From Typha latifolia (lineage: Eukaryota; Streptophyta; Magnoliopsida; Poales; Typhaceae): a stretch of DNA of 64,000 bases. The notes beneath the pieces are model-generated. The model was not told the DNA's origin and made no database searches. It saw only the letters and a list, made by a program, of their open reading frames with translations. This document shows positions 1 through 13,700 of the stretch, in pieces. Location: NCBI GenBank assembly GCA_019914945.1, contig CM034104.1:4280501-4344500 (forward strand), given 5' to 3'. Made by a program: the position numbers and the translations under genes. Numbering within the stretch: the first letter of the stretch is position 1; each line of letters begins with the position of its first letter.

Positions 1-169
1 ACAACACTTAACAGAAGTCTTATTTTGTGTATATTTAAGGAAAGGCAGATATCACTTTCTAAATGCTCATTATCCAGAATATTGGATGCATCACACTTCC
101 TACTTCTTATGCAAAATTTCTTTTTCTTTGTCATTTACATTTTCTTTTCAGGTGCAAGCTTGATCGCAA

Positions 170-1864
170 ATGGAGAGTGTCATTGATGGAGCCAAGTATG
201 ACTGCTTGCTCTTCGGTAATAATACAATCTTATTCTCAATATATATATGAAAATTATTCTAATTATTCCTTTCCTTTCAATCAGAATCAAACCGACTCTG
301 TAATTAAATTTCCTCCAATGATAATCTAAAACCTGATTCATGATATGATGTTTCCTCTGGTGATTGTTGTCTTTAGACATGGATGACACCTTGTATCCGT
401 TGAGTTCAGGCATCAACTTAGCGTGTCGGAAAAATATACAGGGTAAGCAAAAGATTTACAAAATGGAGACAAAGCAAGCTTGTCTTACATACATTCCAAA
501 TTTACCACATCCTTATCTTTCTTTCTTTCTAAGATTCAAGTATCTTAGGTCCAGACTGAAATCCTCCCTAATATACTTTGATATTACCTCTACTAAATTA
601 TGTCTACTTTGCAGATTACATGCAGCACCATCTCCAAATTGAAGAAAGTCAAGTCCCACAGATGTGCTTGGAATTGTACAGGGAGTATGGTACGACGATG
701 GCCGGTCTTAAGGTACACTCTATGATTATTATTATTTTCACATAGATAGTCTTCTATAATTGTGTTAGTCTAAACTCCAATATACACTGCAGGCATTAGG
801 TTTCGAGTTCGACAACGATGAATTTCATGCCTATGTTCATGGAAGACTGCCATATGATCTATTGAAACCTGATCCAGTGCTGAGGAATCTACTAGTTTCA
901 ATGCCACAGAGGAAAATAGTATGTGTAACCAATTTACAGAGCCCATGAAAACATGGCTGGCTATTAAATCTTTTAAAGCAACTAAGTTAACTAGAGTTTT
1001 TTAAGGTGATGATTTCCTTTCAAAGAAACTAACTTAGCTCAATTATACTGCAGATATTCACAAATGCTGACAAGAATCACGCAGCAGAAGTTCTTAGCAG
1101 GTTGGGATTAGAGGACTGTTTCGAGGGTGTCATATGCTTCGAGACACTCAATCCGCCGTTTTTGTCGTGTGAAAACATTGATAAGATCAATACTCCTGTG
1201 CCTCTAATTGACAATGATCATGCATTTTCTAGCAATTGTGAAACAGAAAATGCTGCCACTGCTTGTGGCGTGACATATGGTTTGAACTCTAAATCACCAA
1301 TACTATGTAAGCCCTCCATCGAAGCGATGGAAGCCGCTATTCGCATCGCAAATGCTGATCCCAAGAGAACAGTAAGACTATGTGAACTACTCATGGAAAC
1401 TACTCAATTACAGATATAAAATCAAATGACATTTTAACAATTCAAACTCTTCTACTTTCAGATCTTCTTCGACGATAGTCCTCGTAACATTGCTGCAGGA
1501 AAGGCTGCTGGTTTCAATACAGTCATCGTAAGCCGCTCAACTCCATCAAATTAATTAATTTTTTTCCTTCTTCGCAAAATTGCAGGTCTTGATTCTATTT
1601 TCCACAATTTAAATCCATGCTCTTCATTATTAGAAAGTGTAGGACAAGCATTTAAAATGGCACCTAACATGATAGCCTGCACAAAAGTTAACAAACGGGA
1701 AGTTTATGACACAGGTGGGGAGTTCAGTTCTTGTGCCAGGGGCTGATCATGCACTAGGGAGCATTCACAACATCAAGGAAGCGCTACCGGAGATATGGGA
1801 AGGTGACGATCAATCTGATGCAGTTCTTCCATCAACTGCAGTCGAAACAGTAGTCCTTGCATGA
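170..1864 (+). CDS. HAD-superfamily pyrimidine 5'-nucleotidase-like phosphatase (SDT1-like)
   Basis: Seven coding exons join in frame: 170-215, 377-442, 615-712, 793-918, 1054-1371, 1462-1527 and 1715-1864. All introns are GT-AG and the total is 870 nt, giving 289 residues. The split codon at 215/377 creates the HAD nucleophile motif I, DMDDT, near residue 16, followed by LYPLSSG, as in plant SDT1-like (suppressor of disruption of TFIIS) proteins. Motif II is FTNAD in exon 5 and the acidic motif IV is FDDSPRN in exon 6. The family dephosphorylates small phosphorylated metabolites such as pyrimidine nucleotides; the exact substrate cannot be read from sequence. An AG acceptor at 150-151 just before the ATG suggests a 5'UTR intron, so transcription probably starts upstream of the window. 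No break is seen. The family call is firm; the in vivo substrate is not known. Confidence 0.9.
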
Positions 1865-2261
1865 AAATTTCAGACAATATGAACATCTAAGAATACATAA
1901 CAAAGACGAGGGGACTGTAACTTCCATTATAATATTTAACAAGAAATGTATTCCTTCCTTTACTTGAAGGTCGATAATATATAACAAGAAATCATCAAGG
2001 ATTCTCCCTCTATCCTTTTCTTCCCTTTTTTGGCTCAATTTTATACATTCTAAAGATCAGGTTGAGATTTGATGCAGCTAGAGCTTTTAAGCCTGAAAGC
2101 CTGAAGAGGAGATCAGGTTCAGGCAAAATGATTCCAAGAGAATCACTGGATTGCTTAAAAGAAATGGAGAACACAGAGGCTTTCAGAATCTAGTAGAAAC
2201 AGTACACAACTTGAGGGATTCTACTTATGATAAAAACTAAAATGAGAAGAAAAAAATTAAA

Positions 2262-2333
2262 AGGGCCCAACCGGGTTCGAACCGGTGACCTCTTGATCTG
2301 CAGTCAAATGCTCTACCACTGAGCTATGGACCC
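2262..2333 (-). tRNA. tRNA-Cys (GCA)
   Basis: Read on the minus strand, this 72-nt sequence folds as a cloverleaf. The acceptor GGGTCCA pairs with TGGGCCC, with one G-U pair. The anticodon loop is CTGCAGA with anticodon GCA. The T-arm is ACCGG-TTCGAAC-CCGGT. The discriminator base is U73, as usual for tRNA-Cys. No intron and no encoded CCA are present. T-rich sequence follows on the minus strand (complement of 2250-2261), suitable as a Pol III terminator. It lies about 400 bp downstream of the nucleotidase gene, on the opposite strand. Confidence 0.95.
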
Positions 2334-4129
2334 ATTTGTATGAGACAATCTATTAAACTTTATTTGAATATACATTATTTCATACTAGGTCCCAAAATAT
2401 ATTTTAATAATAAATGTTAAGATATAGGTAGATTGGCTAGGACAAAATTAGAGCAGTGAACTAAAAATAAAGAATAAAGAGAAAAGGGAGTAAAAAAGAT
2501 TTGTTGTAAACTTAAATATGCTATCGAGTTAACTGTCTTGTTTAACTAGAAAAGTTTACAAATAGTCTTCTAGTTAACTAGAAGTTTGCAAGCCTAAAGA
2601 CTAGGGAGGTTTAAGAGTTATCAATCTCCTCAATCAAAACTTAGCTCTGATGGATAAGTGGTGATAGAAGTTAAGCAAACTTCAAAACAATCTATGTTGA
2701 AAGAACTTGGTCCTCCACTCTTATAAAAGGCACATCCTATTGAAATTTTTTTCTTATTTTGTATGTTCATACTTTTGAAGAGATGTCATCAAATTAAAAA
2801 ATACTTCAAATGCGTGTTTTGTTTTACAGACCGACTAGAAATTATTCACAATAAGGGAGTGTATGCTTTGACTAGGGTAAATGATGGTAGATGGAGAGGG
2901 TGGAAAGAGGGATGATAGTGGTGGTGATGGTGAGGAAGATAGTGGGCAGCGATGATGAAGAAAAATTAATTTACTTCTACTCCTAGATTATCTTACTCTT
3001 ACTCCTAAGATAAACTCAAAGCTAGAATACTTTTCCAATGCTTGGATGCTTAACAAGGAGTCCAACCCCTCTATATATAGAGGTATGTTACAACGAGTTC
3101 CATTAGGACTAGCCTTAAAGACTAATACAACTCGAATTAGGATTTGCTTTAAAGTCTTACATGACTTAATTAAACTTATCTTAAAGGCTTACTTGACTTA
3201 ACTAGACTTGCCTTAAGGGTTGTTATGACTTATTTCGATTTGTCTTAATGACTCACATGACTAAACTAGACTTGCCTAAAAGACTAATATCATAAAATAA
3301 TTAAAAGATAAATAGACTCGATCAATCGAGCCTAATGTCCTCGTGAATTGATTCAATCATACTCGGATCACATCATTTTGTATCAAATTAGTAATGTAAC
3401 TTAGATTAATATTCGAACTAAAAGATAGTCTTCCCACTTATCTATAATATTCTTCTGCCCCTTGATATTCTAAATGTGTAGAAATCTAAATTCTACAGAA
3501 GGGTTTAGAAGAGCAATCTCTCGAGAACCATATTCCTTATTTTTGTTATTTAGAAAATTCGATGAGGTTGTTGCTTTTGTCGAAGATTAGAAGTTTAGCT
3601 CATGGAGTTGTTATTGATGATTCACTATATAAGATTAAGTGGAGATTCATTACCAATAAGGCCATAACACTTATTTGGCTAATTCTTACTATTACCTCCT
3701 TAACTTCTTAGGTGTGAAGTTCACTAACATCTCCGAGATTTGAAGATACCACCATTCTTCAAAGCTTAAAATATTTCTTTGGCTAACCGGACTTGATAAG
3801 CTTCATAGTATATCTAATCAGGTTAGAAAAAGTTTCACAAAGCCTCTTTCTTATGCTCTTTGTGACGAGGAGATAAAATTGGTGTAACATTTTTTTCACT
3901 ACCCTTATTACTCTCATAGTGATCAAAAGCTTTAACTCAAAGTTAAGATTTACTTTGACAATCAATCTGGGTCATGAAATTTAGGTTGACTGGAGAGACC
4001 CTCAATATAATTTTCAACTTCTAAGCTCTTATCCCGGTTGTCTCTCTAGTTGAGCTATGGCAAAAATGAGAATCCTACTACCCTTTTTGTTACATTTTTT
4101 ATACTCTTTTTTCTCTTTTTGTAATCTCT
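2334..4129. other. AT-rich intergenic DNA, no gene recognised
   Basis: No coding signature, RNA gene or clear element boundary is seen. From about 3050 to 3300 there are loosely repeated phrases built on ACTTAACTAGACTTGCCTTAA, which look like decayed repeat sequence. A short palindrome (CTCTATATATAGAG) lies near 3072. Confidence 0.5.
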
Positions 4130-5900
4130 AAGCCCCTATTTGTTTTGAGTTCAGGAAGGGTCCTTGAACTCAATCAGGCACCCTAACATAGTTCAGTAAT
4201 CAAATAGCTTTTCAACCTATTTTTTTAAGACCAAGTTCAATGCCTAATAAATAAATAAATAAAAGTTAAATTGATTCTAATTTTATTCTTGATATGACTT
4301 AGATATGTCAATTTCATGTCTTGTCAATATTCTCTCTTTTCTCTCTTCCGAAAAATATTTTTTTATTATTATAAAAGAGCTTATCTTTCAGACTTTCACT
4401 AAGCTCACAAAAAAATAACTCTTGAAAAAATATTAGTACACGATGAAAATATTAGAAATTTATTATTTAATATAATTTATTAATAGTTTAAATATGAGTT
4501 TAAAATGGCTTATTATATTTATATTTTATAATAATAATAATATGTTGGTACTACTTGCATGACATGCATTAAATTTTCATATCACATCAAAATAATAATT
4601 GCACTCTATTTCAAATCTTATTTCATCTATCTCTAATTTTTCTCCAAAATATATATATATATATATATATTTCCCTCCAAGTAAAATTTAATCCTTACTA
4701 AACTTACAATAAATTATAGAGTGGTTACAAGCTTGTGAACTTTCTTATAGTTTGCAATACGAAGAACTTCTTAAAAGAGATTTACAAAATTAATACCTTA
4801 CATGTGAGTTTTTTAAAAATAAAAAAATAATAATATTATGTTTTTATTTAGAAATCTTGACCTTACGTTATTTTAGAAAAATATTACATTAGATATATGT
4901 ATGCTTGTAAGGCCATTTACGGGCTTACATGCATGTATATAGCAGTGGTTGTGAGCTTTTTTTTTTTAGAAAAAAGGAAATATTATTAGGAAACTACCTT
5001 CCACGGTTATAAAAAGCCCTATTAAAATCTACAACGCAACAATATAAAAGCATGGGTGGGAAAGCTCCAACCCAAGTATAACCAGATGTTTGGGAACGTC
5101 TAAAGTTAGTGAGCTAATATGCTGTCTTATTGGTCTCGCGAAAAAAGTGAGATATTTTGTAATCATTTTACTTGCTTAGCAAGAAGAAAATGTCTTCTGT
5201 AATGGTCTTTACAGCCTATGAGAGCCTCGTAATCTCAAGCAACATTTTGACAAGGAGTAGGGAATCCATTTCAATCAAGACCTGATCTGCCAATATTTGG
5301 TGGATGGTATGAAGAGCATACAACATTGTCTTTACCTCAACCAGTAGAGTTGATCCAAACCTTCCACATCGATACCCTATAACCAAAGGACCACCGTTAG
5401 ATTGCCGGGCAACAAAGCCTGGTACTCCCCTAATTTTGAGCTCCAGTGAAAAAGCCATCGGTATTAATCTTTATCTAGCCTAGAAGTGAATGGCGTGGTT
5501 GTGGGCTTACATGAATGCTAAGTCTATTTGCGGCCTTACATATATGTATATAGCCCGTTTGCGAGCTTACATGCATAAAGGCTGCAAATGGAGTTTACAA
5601 GTCACAAATCAATAATTTAAAGCTTTTTTGTTGATAGAATAATAATATTTTTAAAATTTATCATTAAAGTCAAAAAGTATTTTGGACCATTAATTTTATA
5701 TATTATTTATTTTTATCTACAACTAATTAATTTTTCACTTTTTTTATATTACATTAAAACTAATAATTATAATTTAGCCTAGTTTATAACCAAACATCAT
5801 ATTTTCTTAGCCTAGTTCAAGATACTTAAAATCAAGATTAAAAAATAAGGCTAAGTAATTAAGTTTAGGGCTTAGCCTTAAACCAAACAAAACCTTAAAA
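4130..5900. repeat. Possible old non-autonomous transposon with imperfect inverted ends
   Basis: The left end (TAAGCCCCTATTTGTTTTGAG, with one base dropped here to stay short: CCCCTATTTGTTTTGAG) resembles the reverse complement of the right end near 5875-5897 (AAACCAAACAAAACC). Such T/G-rich ends are common in plant hAT- and MITE-like elements. The interior has phrases such as GGGCTTACATG repeated at about 4921, 5505 and 5561, plus a (TA)n run near 4653-4671. The ends are poor matches, so the boundary is tentative. Confidence 0.25.
5216..5458 (-). pseudogene. RNase H-like remnant of a non-LTR retrotransposon
   Basis: An 80-residue minus-strand reading frame contains GVPGFVARQSNGGPLVIG, then a spaced A/L-rich helix and IEMDSLLLVKML. 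This is the pattern of the plant RVT_3 (RNase H-like) domain at the end of many LINE-type polyproteins and domesticated relatives: the glycine-rich first strands, then the 'DS..VV..L' strand and helix. No reverse transcriptase is found next to it, so it is a fragment. The identification rests on pattern only. Confidence 0.4.
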
Positions 5901-7390
5901 TCCACAACAATTGGCACACAAAATATTAAACTATTATAATTCCCATGATATTCATTTGCTTTATTTATAAAAATGTGTGCAAATTATACTTATCTCGTTG
6001 CAATTTGTATCACTCCATCGTCTTCACTTATAATTTCTTTTGTTGGTGCTACTCTTTTATCGCGTAAATAGCAGATTTTATAGGAGCACTGAAGATTACT
6101 CAAGCTCAAGAGCTTGATATATGACTCACCATTTGAGACATTAAACATAGATAGCCACTTGAAATGAGTGCGAATGATGTTAAAACTTGTCATAGATTCT
6201 AAGCTGTAATAGTATTCCAGATGCTAATATGAAAAAAAATTATAATACAAATGCTTTCATGAATCCCACGATTTATTATAGAGTTGGAAACGAAGAATTT
6301 CATGAAAATTTCATGAATTAACGTCTATATTCATAGCGATACAAAAAATATTTGATTCTATTTACTCTATATCATTAAAATACAGAAGCTACAATTAAGA
6401 AGATATATTGAGAAAAACATGATTGTGACTATAGGGAGGACAATAAAAATTCAGTTTCATCTCCACCTTTTTATTTTCTATCCCTACCATCCTCTCTTTG
6501 TTGTATATCAATTCATAGGTTATATACATCATTTATGAGGTAGGGAAAATCAATTGGATGCTAGTTCAAATATATATAGCAAAGAGGAATAGAATATATT
6601 CAATAGATAATAAACCTGTAAATTAGAGATATCATTCATTCAATCATTCTACTAAAAAAAATGAAAAGAAAAAGAGAGACAGAAAGTGATAATTCAAATA
6701 TCAATAGTACCATACTATAACATATAATTTTTTTTTATACATTTACATATAATAAATTTTTGAGTTTTTATTTATTTATATACCCTTTGAAAATCTCTTG
6801 TATGCCCCTCTAAAATTGGTATTATATATATACCCTTTAAAACATATATTTTTTATATAGATACCCAGTTAATTGTTTTAAAATTAAGTTTCATTAATTT
6901 AATAAAAATAAATAAAAATACTTGTAACTATGAACATTTATGAAATGTAGAATAAGAATAATTTTGTTTTATATCTTAATTTGTTCAAGTTTTAACTGCT
7001 AGTATTTTAAGAGGTATACATATAAAAACCGTGTGCTTTAAAATTTTAAATATGTATATACAAAATATCAAATTTAGATAAACATACAAACAAATATATA
7101 AAAAAAAACCCTTAAATTACTTAGTACCAGCTGTTTTCAATATTTGAGATATTATTTTAATATAATTAAATGCAATACAACCAAAATCAAGACATGAAAT
7201 TGCCTGGTAATTGTATCAGCTAATACAACTGCACCAGAGCAAGATATAGAGAGGGTTTTGAACATCGTTCCTGCTACGCAGACACATGCCACGCAAGATG
7301 ATAGTAAGGACCCACATGACACGTCACACCCTAGGTGGACTTCAGATGCATCCGACCCTTGGATCCACGCACTCACGGTGTATGAGCGGC

Positions 7391-7398
7391 TATATACC
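7391..7398 (+). promoter_or_regulatory. Candidate TATA box of Nup98
   Basis: TATATACC lies about 400 bp upstream of the Nup98 ATG, in a less AT-rich stretch. The motif and its surroundings (GGCTATATACCTCCCTCTT) are conserved in copy B near 28510, although most of copy B has decayed. No transcription start can be confirmed from sequence alone. Confidence 0.45.
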
Positions 7399-7591
7399 TC
7401 CCTCTTCGCCTCATTTAAGTCGCGATCCAAATCCAGAGACTACAAAGTTTTCCTTTTTTTTCTACGCACTAAAATAAAGAAGAGAGGAGAAATAATTTCA
7501 TCTCCCTCCTCGTTTGCCCTAAAATCTCTCAATAGATTGCTCTAACCTCCCTTCCAGTTTCTTGGTCGGATCCGCTTAGTCTGGTGTTTCG

Positions 7592-7664
7592 GTATGGGAT
7601 TTATACCTTTTTTTTTTTTTCCTTTCTCGCGTTGGTTTTAAGCTAACTTTGGCTTCCTACATAG
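7592..7664 (+). other. Possible 5'UTR intron of Nup98
   Basis: A donor (CG|GTATGGG) at 7592, a T-rich tract and an acceptor (CTACATAG) ending at 7664 define a 73-nt candidate intron before the ATG. The same donor and acceptor are kept in copy B (donor at about 28700). The assignment is inferred from splice signals only. Confidence 0.35.
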
Positions 7665-7796
7665 ATTAAAGAGGAAGCGCAATCTCTTCTCCTTTGCGGT
7701 TATAAGTGCGAAAGGTAGCGTAGGAAGCCATCTCGCTGCTGCCGTGGAAGCCTCAAACCCTAGCTGACTTTGTGATCGAAGACAACCCGAGCAGCC

Positions 7797-10700
7797 ATGT
7801 TCGGTTCGACCAATCGTAATGCTCTCTTTTGGTGTTTCCTTGTTGAAATCGTGGATGAATTTTGTAAACTTTGCCTTTTTGTTTTCCTTCCGTCATGATT
7901 CTTAAGTGCTTCGCTTGTTTTTCTTTGATAGTAGGGTTTATCTACGGTCATATCGGTTCCTTTTCATGAGTTTGGTTTGGATCCTGGATCTTTGGGTTGC
8001 TGTTTGAGGTTTTGATGACACTGGTATGATCTGGTGTCATTTTTGTGATTGATCAGTAGAAGTTAGCAGTGTCCTCACTCCTCAGCGTGCTTCTTCTCGT
8101 GATTTCATTTCTCTTTTAGTTTATCTATGCGAATTCAAGTTAGTTTTTAGTGTGTCTGGCTTTACTCATAGTATATGGTTGCTTTTAATGAGGCTTCCTT
8201 TTCCTGGTTTTCATAGATTTTGCTGGATATTAATGTTGATATGCTCTCTGCCTCTCTGGTTCACCTTCAGTGCCAAGAGTGCAATTTTCGCAGCTGGCTA
8301 CAATAACTTGATTTACATTTTTGGATGTAAATGTAGAATTTAGTTTAGATGATTAGATTAACGGAGTTACATTAGTATCTCATGCTATCATTTAATAACT
8401 GGTGTTTTGTGATGCAGCATTTGGGCAGTCTTCTAGTAGCCCTTTTGGTTCTCAGTCTGTATTTGGCCAAACAAGCAACGTCGGGACTAATCCTTTCGCT
8501 CCGAAGCCTTTTGGTAGTCCTACTCCTTTTGGGTCACAGACAGGGAGCTCGATATTTGGGGGCACATCAACTGGCGTCTTTGGACAACCTTCAACACCCG
8601 CATTCGGTGCTTCATCAGCTCCTGCTTTTGGAAGTACTGTTCCTGCCTTTGGTGCATCATCAACTCCTGCATTTGGCAGTTCTTCCTCTTCATTTGGCGG
8701 TTAGTAAATTTTTTTAAACACGAACACTAAAGTGTTGGCAGTTTTTAATTAGCAGCTGTCAAATAATTCATACGGTTGAATAGGCAGCACTTGGGTGAAT
8801 CTTCAATTTTCTGAATCATTTTCATGCTCCAACATGCTGCAGAGGCTTTAGTCTTTATCAATATATTGCTTACTTTTTTGTTGTCGTATCCTCCTTATCC
8901 ATTTCAATTTCAAGTCAAATGACAACCAATGTGACCACTTATGTTGGCTTGCTCTTTCTATATCTTTTGATTAATAGGTTTTCAGTATGCAGAAGTTATT
9001 CTTAAAAATCACATGGCTTTTAATGAGTTTTTAGTGAACTTTTCCCTTTATGCCACCCTATGTCAGGTATGAGAATAGGAGATCCATGACTTTGGTTTCC
9101 TTGAGTAGGAGATCCATGATTGTTGATTTCAAATGACTCTGTACATCTCCCTAAGAATCCAGAAGGACCATGACTGTGGATTGTTTGATTTCCTTTCGTT
9201 GAGGAAGATTTGAAACATAATTGACTTGAATATTGGTCAGATATTTAAAAGATAATTAAACAACTTTCTGTATCTTTAATCTGTTATCTCTGATCTTTCG
9301 TATGAGGAGCTGAGGCAACTATTTAATCAAATGATATTAGGGATGCCAAAGGAATGATTTCTGCTGGGGATTGTTGTAAGCATCTAAAAGTCAAATTTTT
9401 AATGATATAATTGAAGGCATATCCGATAGAATTGTAACCGCAGGGTACACTTCTAACTGAAATGCATACATTTGTCTCGTACACTTTGGGGATGGTGGGA
9501 AGAGATATATTTTACATTTCAGAGGGGTTAAAATTTGGGACACACTTGTGGTCACCTTATGTCTGAGAATAAAGATGAAGTAAAGTTGAAGGTAGTATTA
9601 TTGAGCAAATAGCAGCTCTGAAATGCTTCTTTAGTGATATACTCGACCTTTATATAGAGACCTATACTCCAGTCAAATATTTCTTTTTTATTGCTCTTTA
9701 CTTTTATATCATTCCAATGGATGGTTTTGTAGTCAAACAAGCATTCAGTTGGCCATTTGGTTCAAAGAAGGTACTTGACAGTTGACATGCTAAGCAAAAT
9801 CAAAGTCCAAAATATGAGCCTTGCTTTTGCTTCTGTTTTCACTAGTTAGGTTTCTTTTGTTGGAAAAATATGAAAATGTCAATAAAATTAGCTGAAAGAA
9901 TAACTAAAAAACATACTTTCACATAATTAAGATCATGTCTAATGTTTGCATTTCTTTCGTTTGTTGGTCTTGGTATGAAATTTACTAAATGATATATGTC
10001 ATATAGAAAATCAGTGAAATATGGGATTAGGGCTGCTTATCTCACTAAATTTAGATGCTATGCTTTCATTCAAGTTTCTATTTGACATGAATTATGTTCT
10101 AGTAACATAAATATCAAGTTCATAAAATAGCGTAAACTAACCTAATTCTTGGGAGATTTGAGTTGTATACTTGTAACCTGTCAGGAACTTTATTTTGCCC
10201 AAGCAATTTGGTTGAATCTACTTTATTATAGCTTCCCACCAAACATCACAATTTTATTATCGACTCCCCTTAAGTGTATGCACCCACTTTTCTGGGTACA
10301 AGGGCTGTAGGGGATAGGAGGTTGTTGCTGTTGTTGGACTCAATTATAAGTGATAAGTTCGTGCCAATCATAATTCATAGCAATAATAATTTATGACCTC
10401 ATATTGTGGTACTTTAAAAAATTTTTGCTAGGAAGTCAAGTATAACTTGTCGATACATCCTTACTTATATATGCCTCGAAGCTATAGGTCCTATCTTGTG
10501 TCCACTGGATTTGTTTTTGAGAGTACCCTAAACTTATTGATATTGAAAGGCCAAAAGGATTCTCGCGATGTCTCATTTCTAGGTCCAATAATTTTTTGTG
10601 ACTGTTAAGCCCAGAGAAAGGAGGATATAATAGGAACAATGCATGGATTATTTCCTGTTATCCTTTGACAGATTATCTAAGATAGAGCTTATTGGAGAAG

Positions 10701-13700
10701 GTTTCTTGTAGTCAACCAAATTTATGGGCAGGTTAGGCTGTCATGAAATTGATAAGCCATTATCATTCTACACTTTTTAATAGATTACCAAGTTTAGGGG
10801 AGAAAAAGTGGTTGCACATAATGGACTGATTCCTTGGATAGTAGGATGTGCTTGTTGTCAATCTACCAACAGAACATCTTAGTCTCAACTGGAACACCCA
10901 TCTTTCTGATCAGTCATTACTCATTATGATGATTAAAATGGAGAAATTTTTGGATATTTAAACTATAAAGCTTAATAAGCAGTTTTTCTAGCTTTACTGC
11001 ACTACTAATCATGGTAAGGTTAGGAGGCAGTTTTGAATGTTCCTTGATCTTTTCTCAAACTAGGAGTGCTTTGGTATTCATATCTATAAACAGAGAAGTA
11101 TCGCTGCCATTATAATGGAGGAGCAAGTATTACTAGGTTGCATTAAGCCATTAACTATAATGTATTAATGTGTATAGTCAAAATGAATCTCGTTAGATAC
11201 TGTTATCTAACATTGCCTTGATGCTATGAATGATACAAGTATGTCATATCTAGAAGAAGTTTGCTTAATAGTTTACTGCTTTATTGACAGGTATTTGGTT
11301 ATATTACAATTTTGTGTTTTTGACTTTACGTCAGATATTACACTACGTCACCTGGAACTTTTTGCAGGATCATCTTTATTTGGCCAGAAGCCAGCCTTTG
11401 GAGGCTTTGGATCATCATCTAGCCAATCAAGTCCGTTTGGAAGCACATTTCAGCAAACACAACCAGCATTTGGAAGCAATGTCTTTGGTTCCGCAACACC
11501 TTTTGGTGCACCAAGTCAACCTGCATTTGGTGCTCCAAGTACCCCAGCCTTTGGTGCGACGAGTACCCCAGCCTTTGGTGCGACAAGTACCCCAGCCTTT
11601 GGTGCAACAAGTACCCCAGCCTTTGGTGCAACAAGTACCCCAGCATTTGGGTCCACATCAACTTCGTTATTTGGTAATACTGGAACAGCATTTGGTGTTT
11701 CAAGTACCCCAGCATTTGGTTCAACAGTGACACCAGCCTTTGGTGGTTCAAGTACATCTGTTTTTGGATCTCCAAGCACTCCTGCATTTGGCGCAACTAC
11801 TACACCAGCATTTGGAGCTTCAAGTGCTCCTGCATTTGGTGCATCAAGTAGTCCATCTTTCAGTTTTGGCTCTACACCATCTTTTGGACAATCGGCCTCC
11901 ACATTTGGTAGCACTCCTTTTGGAACAACTCCTCCTTTTGGTGCTCAGAGTTCCCCATTTGGTAAGTCACCAAGTTGTTTTTGTCCTTCAGATACTGATC
12001 TTATGTCACAATCTCTGATGTGGTGAGAATGTTTCATTTCAGATATTGCAATTATTTGAAAATTAAATCTATCTTTTGGATTTGTGATTTATTTTAAAGT
12101 TGCTGTTGGTCTTCCAGAATAAGAAGCCGTATATCATGTTTTTTGTCTTTTATTTGCTTTCCTATTTTTACTCTGATTTTGCTTTAAGTCTCTATCTTTA
12201 TTCACCTTTTGTTGGCAATGATTTTAGGTTCTCAAGCAGCAACACCAACATTTGGTAGCCCTGGTTTTGGACAATCCGCTTTTGGAGGTCAAGCTGGAGG
12301 AAGCCGAGTAGCAGCTTACACCCCAACACCGGAGGTTGATGGTGGCACTGGTACGCAGCCCGCTGGGAAGTTGGAATCTATTTCTGCCATGCCTGTGTAT
12401 AAAGATAAGAGTCATGAAGAATTGAGATGGGAGGACTATCAACGTGGAGACAAAGGTGAGGACAGTGCTTCCGTATAAAAGTGCTGCTTACCACAAGCTG
12501 TTTGAGAACCTCAGGGAGTGCTCAATTTGTGAACCTTTTATTTCATAGTTTAGAGAAAACGATTTCTTTTAAGGAAAATGAAATTTAAGACATTCCTAAG
12601 ATCCCAACAAATTTTAACTGGATTAGAAAATAATTAAAGTTACACTTATGGAATTCCTGTTAGGTTTTTCTGAGATTATGAGGCAAGTTCTTAGGTACTA
12701 AGAGTGCATTGTTGCAAGAATTGAAATTTTTGGAGTTTTGCACTACCAAATTTAGCTCGTTCTGCATAATTTGTCGGCTATTTTCCACAAGCTGCCTGTC
12801 TTTTCACTGATATCTTCATGTTCAAATTTCTCAGGGGGTCCAAACCCTTCTGGGCAGCCTGCAGGTGGGATTGGTTTTTCAGCTCCAACACAATCAAGCC
12901 CTTTTGGTGCCACAGGTGCATTTGGACAGACAGCTGCAAATCCTTTTTCTTCCTCTACAACTTCTAATCCATTTGCACTTAAAACGCCTGCTTTTGGTGC
13001 AACTGGTTTTGGTTCCACATCTACATCACTTTTCAGCTCCCCATTTAGTTCATCATCATCAAGCCCCTTTGGTTCAACCTCGTCTACTCCTACACTGTTT
13101 GGTGGACCCACTGGTGCTGGATTTGGTTCAAATACTTCATCGTCAATTTTTGGTGGAACAACCACACCTGCTTTCAGTTCTTCGCCGTCAATTTTTGGCT
13201 CATCAATGGCGGGTTCAGGTTCAGCTTTTGGTAGTGGCTTGACTTTCGGTAATACTCAATCATCTGGGCTATTTCAGTCCTCAGCTCCATCGTTTGGGCA
13301 AGCACCTTCTCCTTTTGGGCAACCATCTACAGGGTTTCAACAGAACACACCAGCTTTTGGTTCAAATCTGTTTAGTACCCCATCAACAGGGTTTGGAGGA
13401 AGTTTGTTCAGCAGCTCAACACCTTCGATATTTCCTTCAAGCACTCCAGCAGGGTTTGGTCAGACAACTGTAAGTGATCCTTGAAGCTGTTGTCTAGGTT
13501 TTAAGACTAATTCTTTCTAGTTTTCCTCATCTAATGAAGTTTCTAACTTTATTATCATGTGATATAATGTGCCCTTTCTTTTCTTTTTTGTATTATTTTT
13601 AATGTAGTTAATCTATGCTTTCTTTAGCCTTCCCTATCAACACCCTTCCAAGCAGCTGCGCCGCTACAGACATCAAGTGCCTTTTCATTTGGGAATTTCG

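Noticed and set aside
11419..11914. Long minus-strand and alternative-frame open frames across Nup98 exon 3, also across exon 5
   Set aside because: They are shadows of the FG-repeat code, whose codon pattern leaves other frames open.
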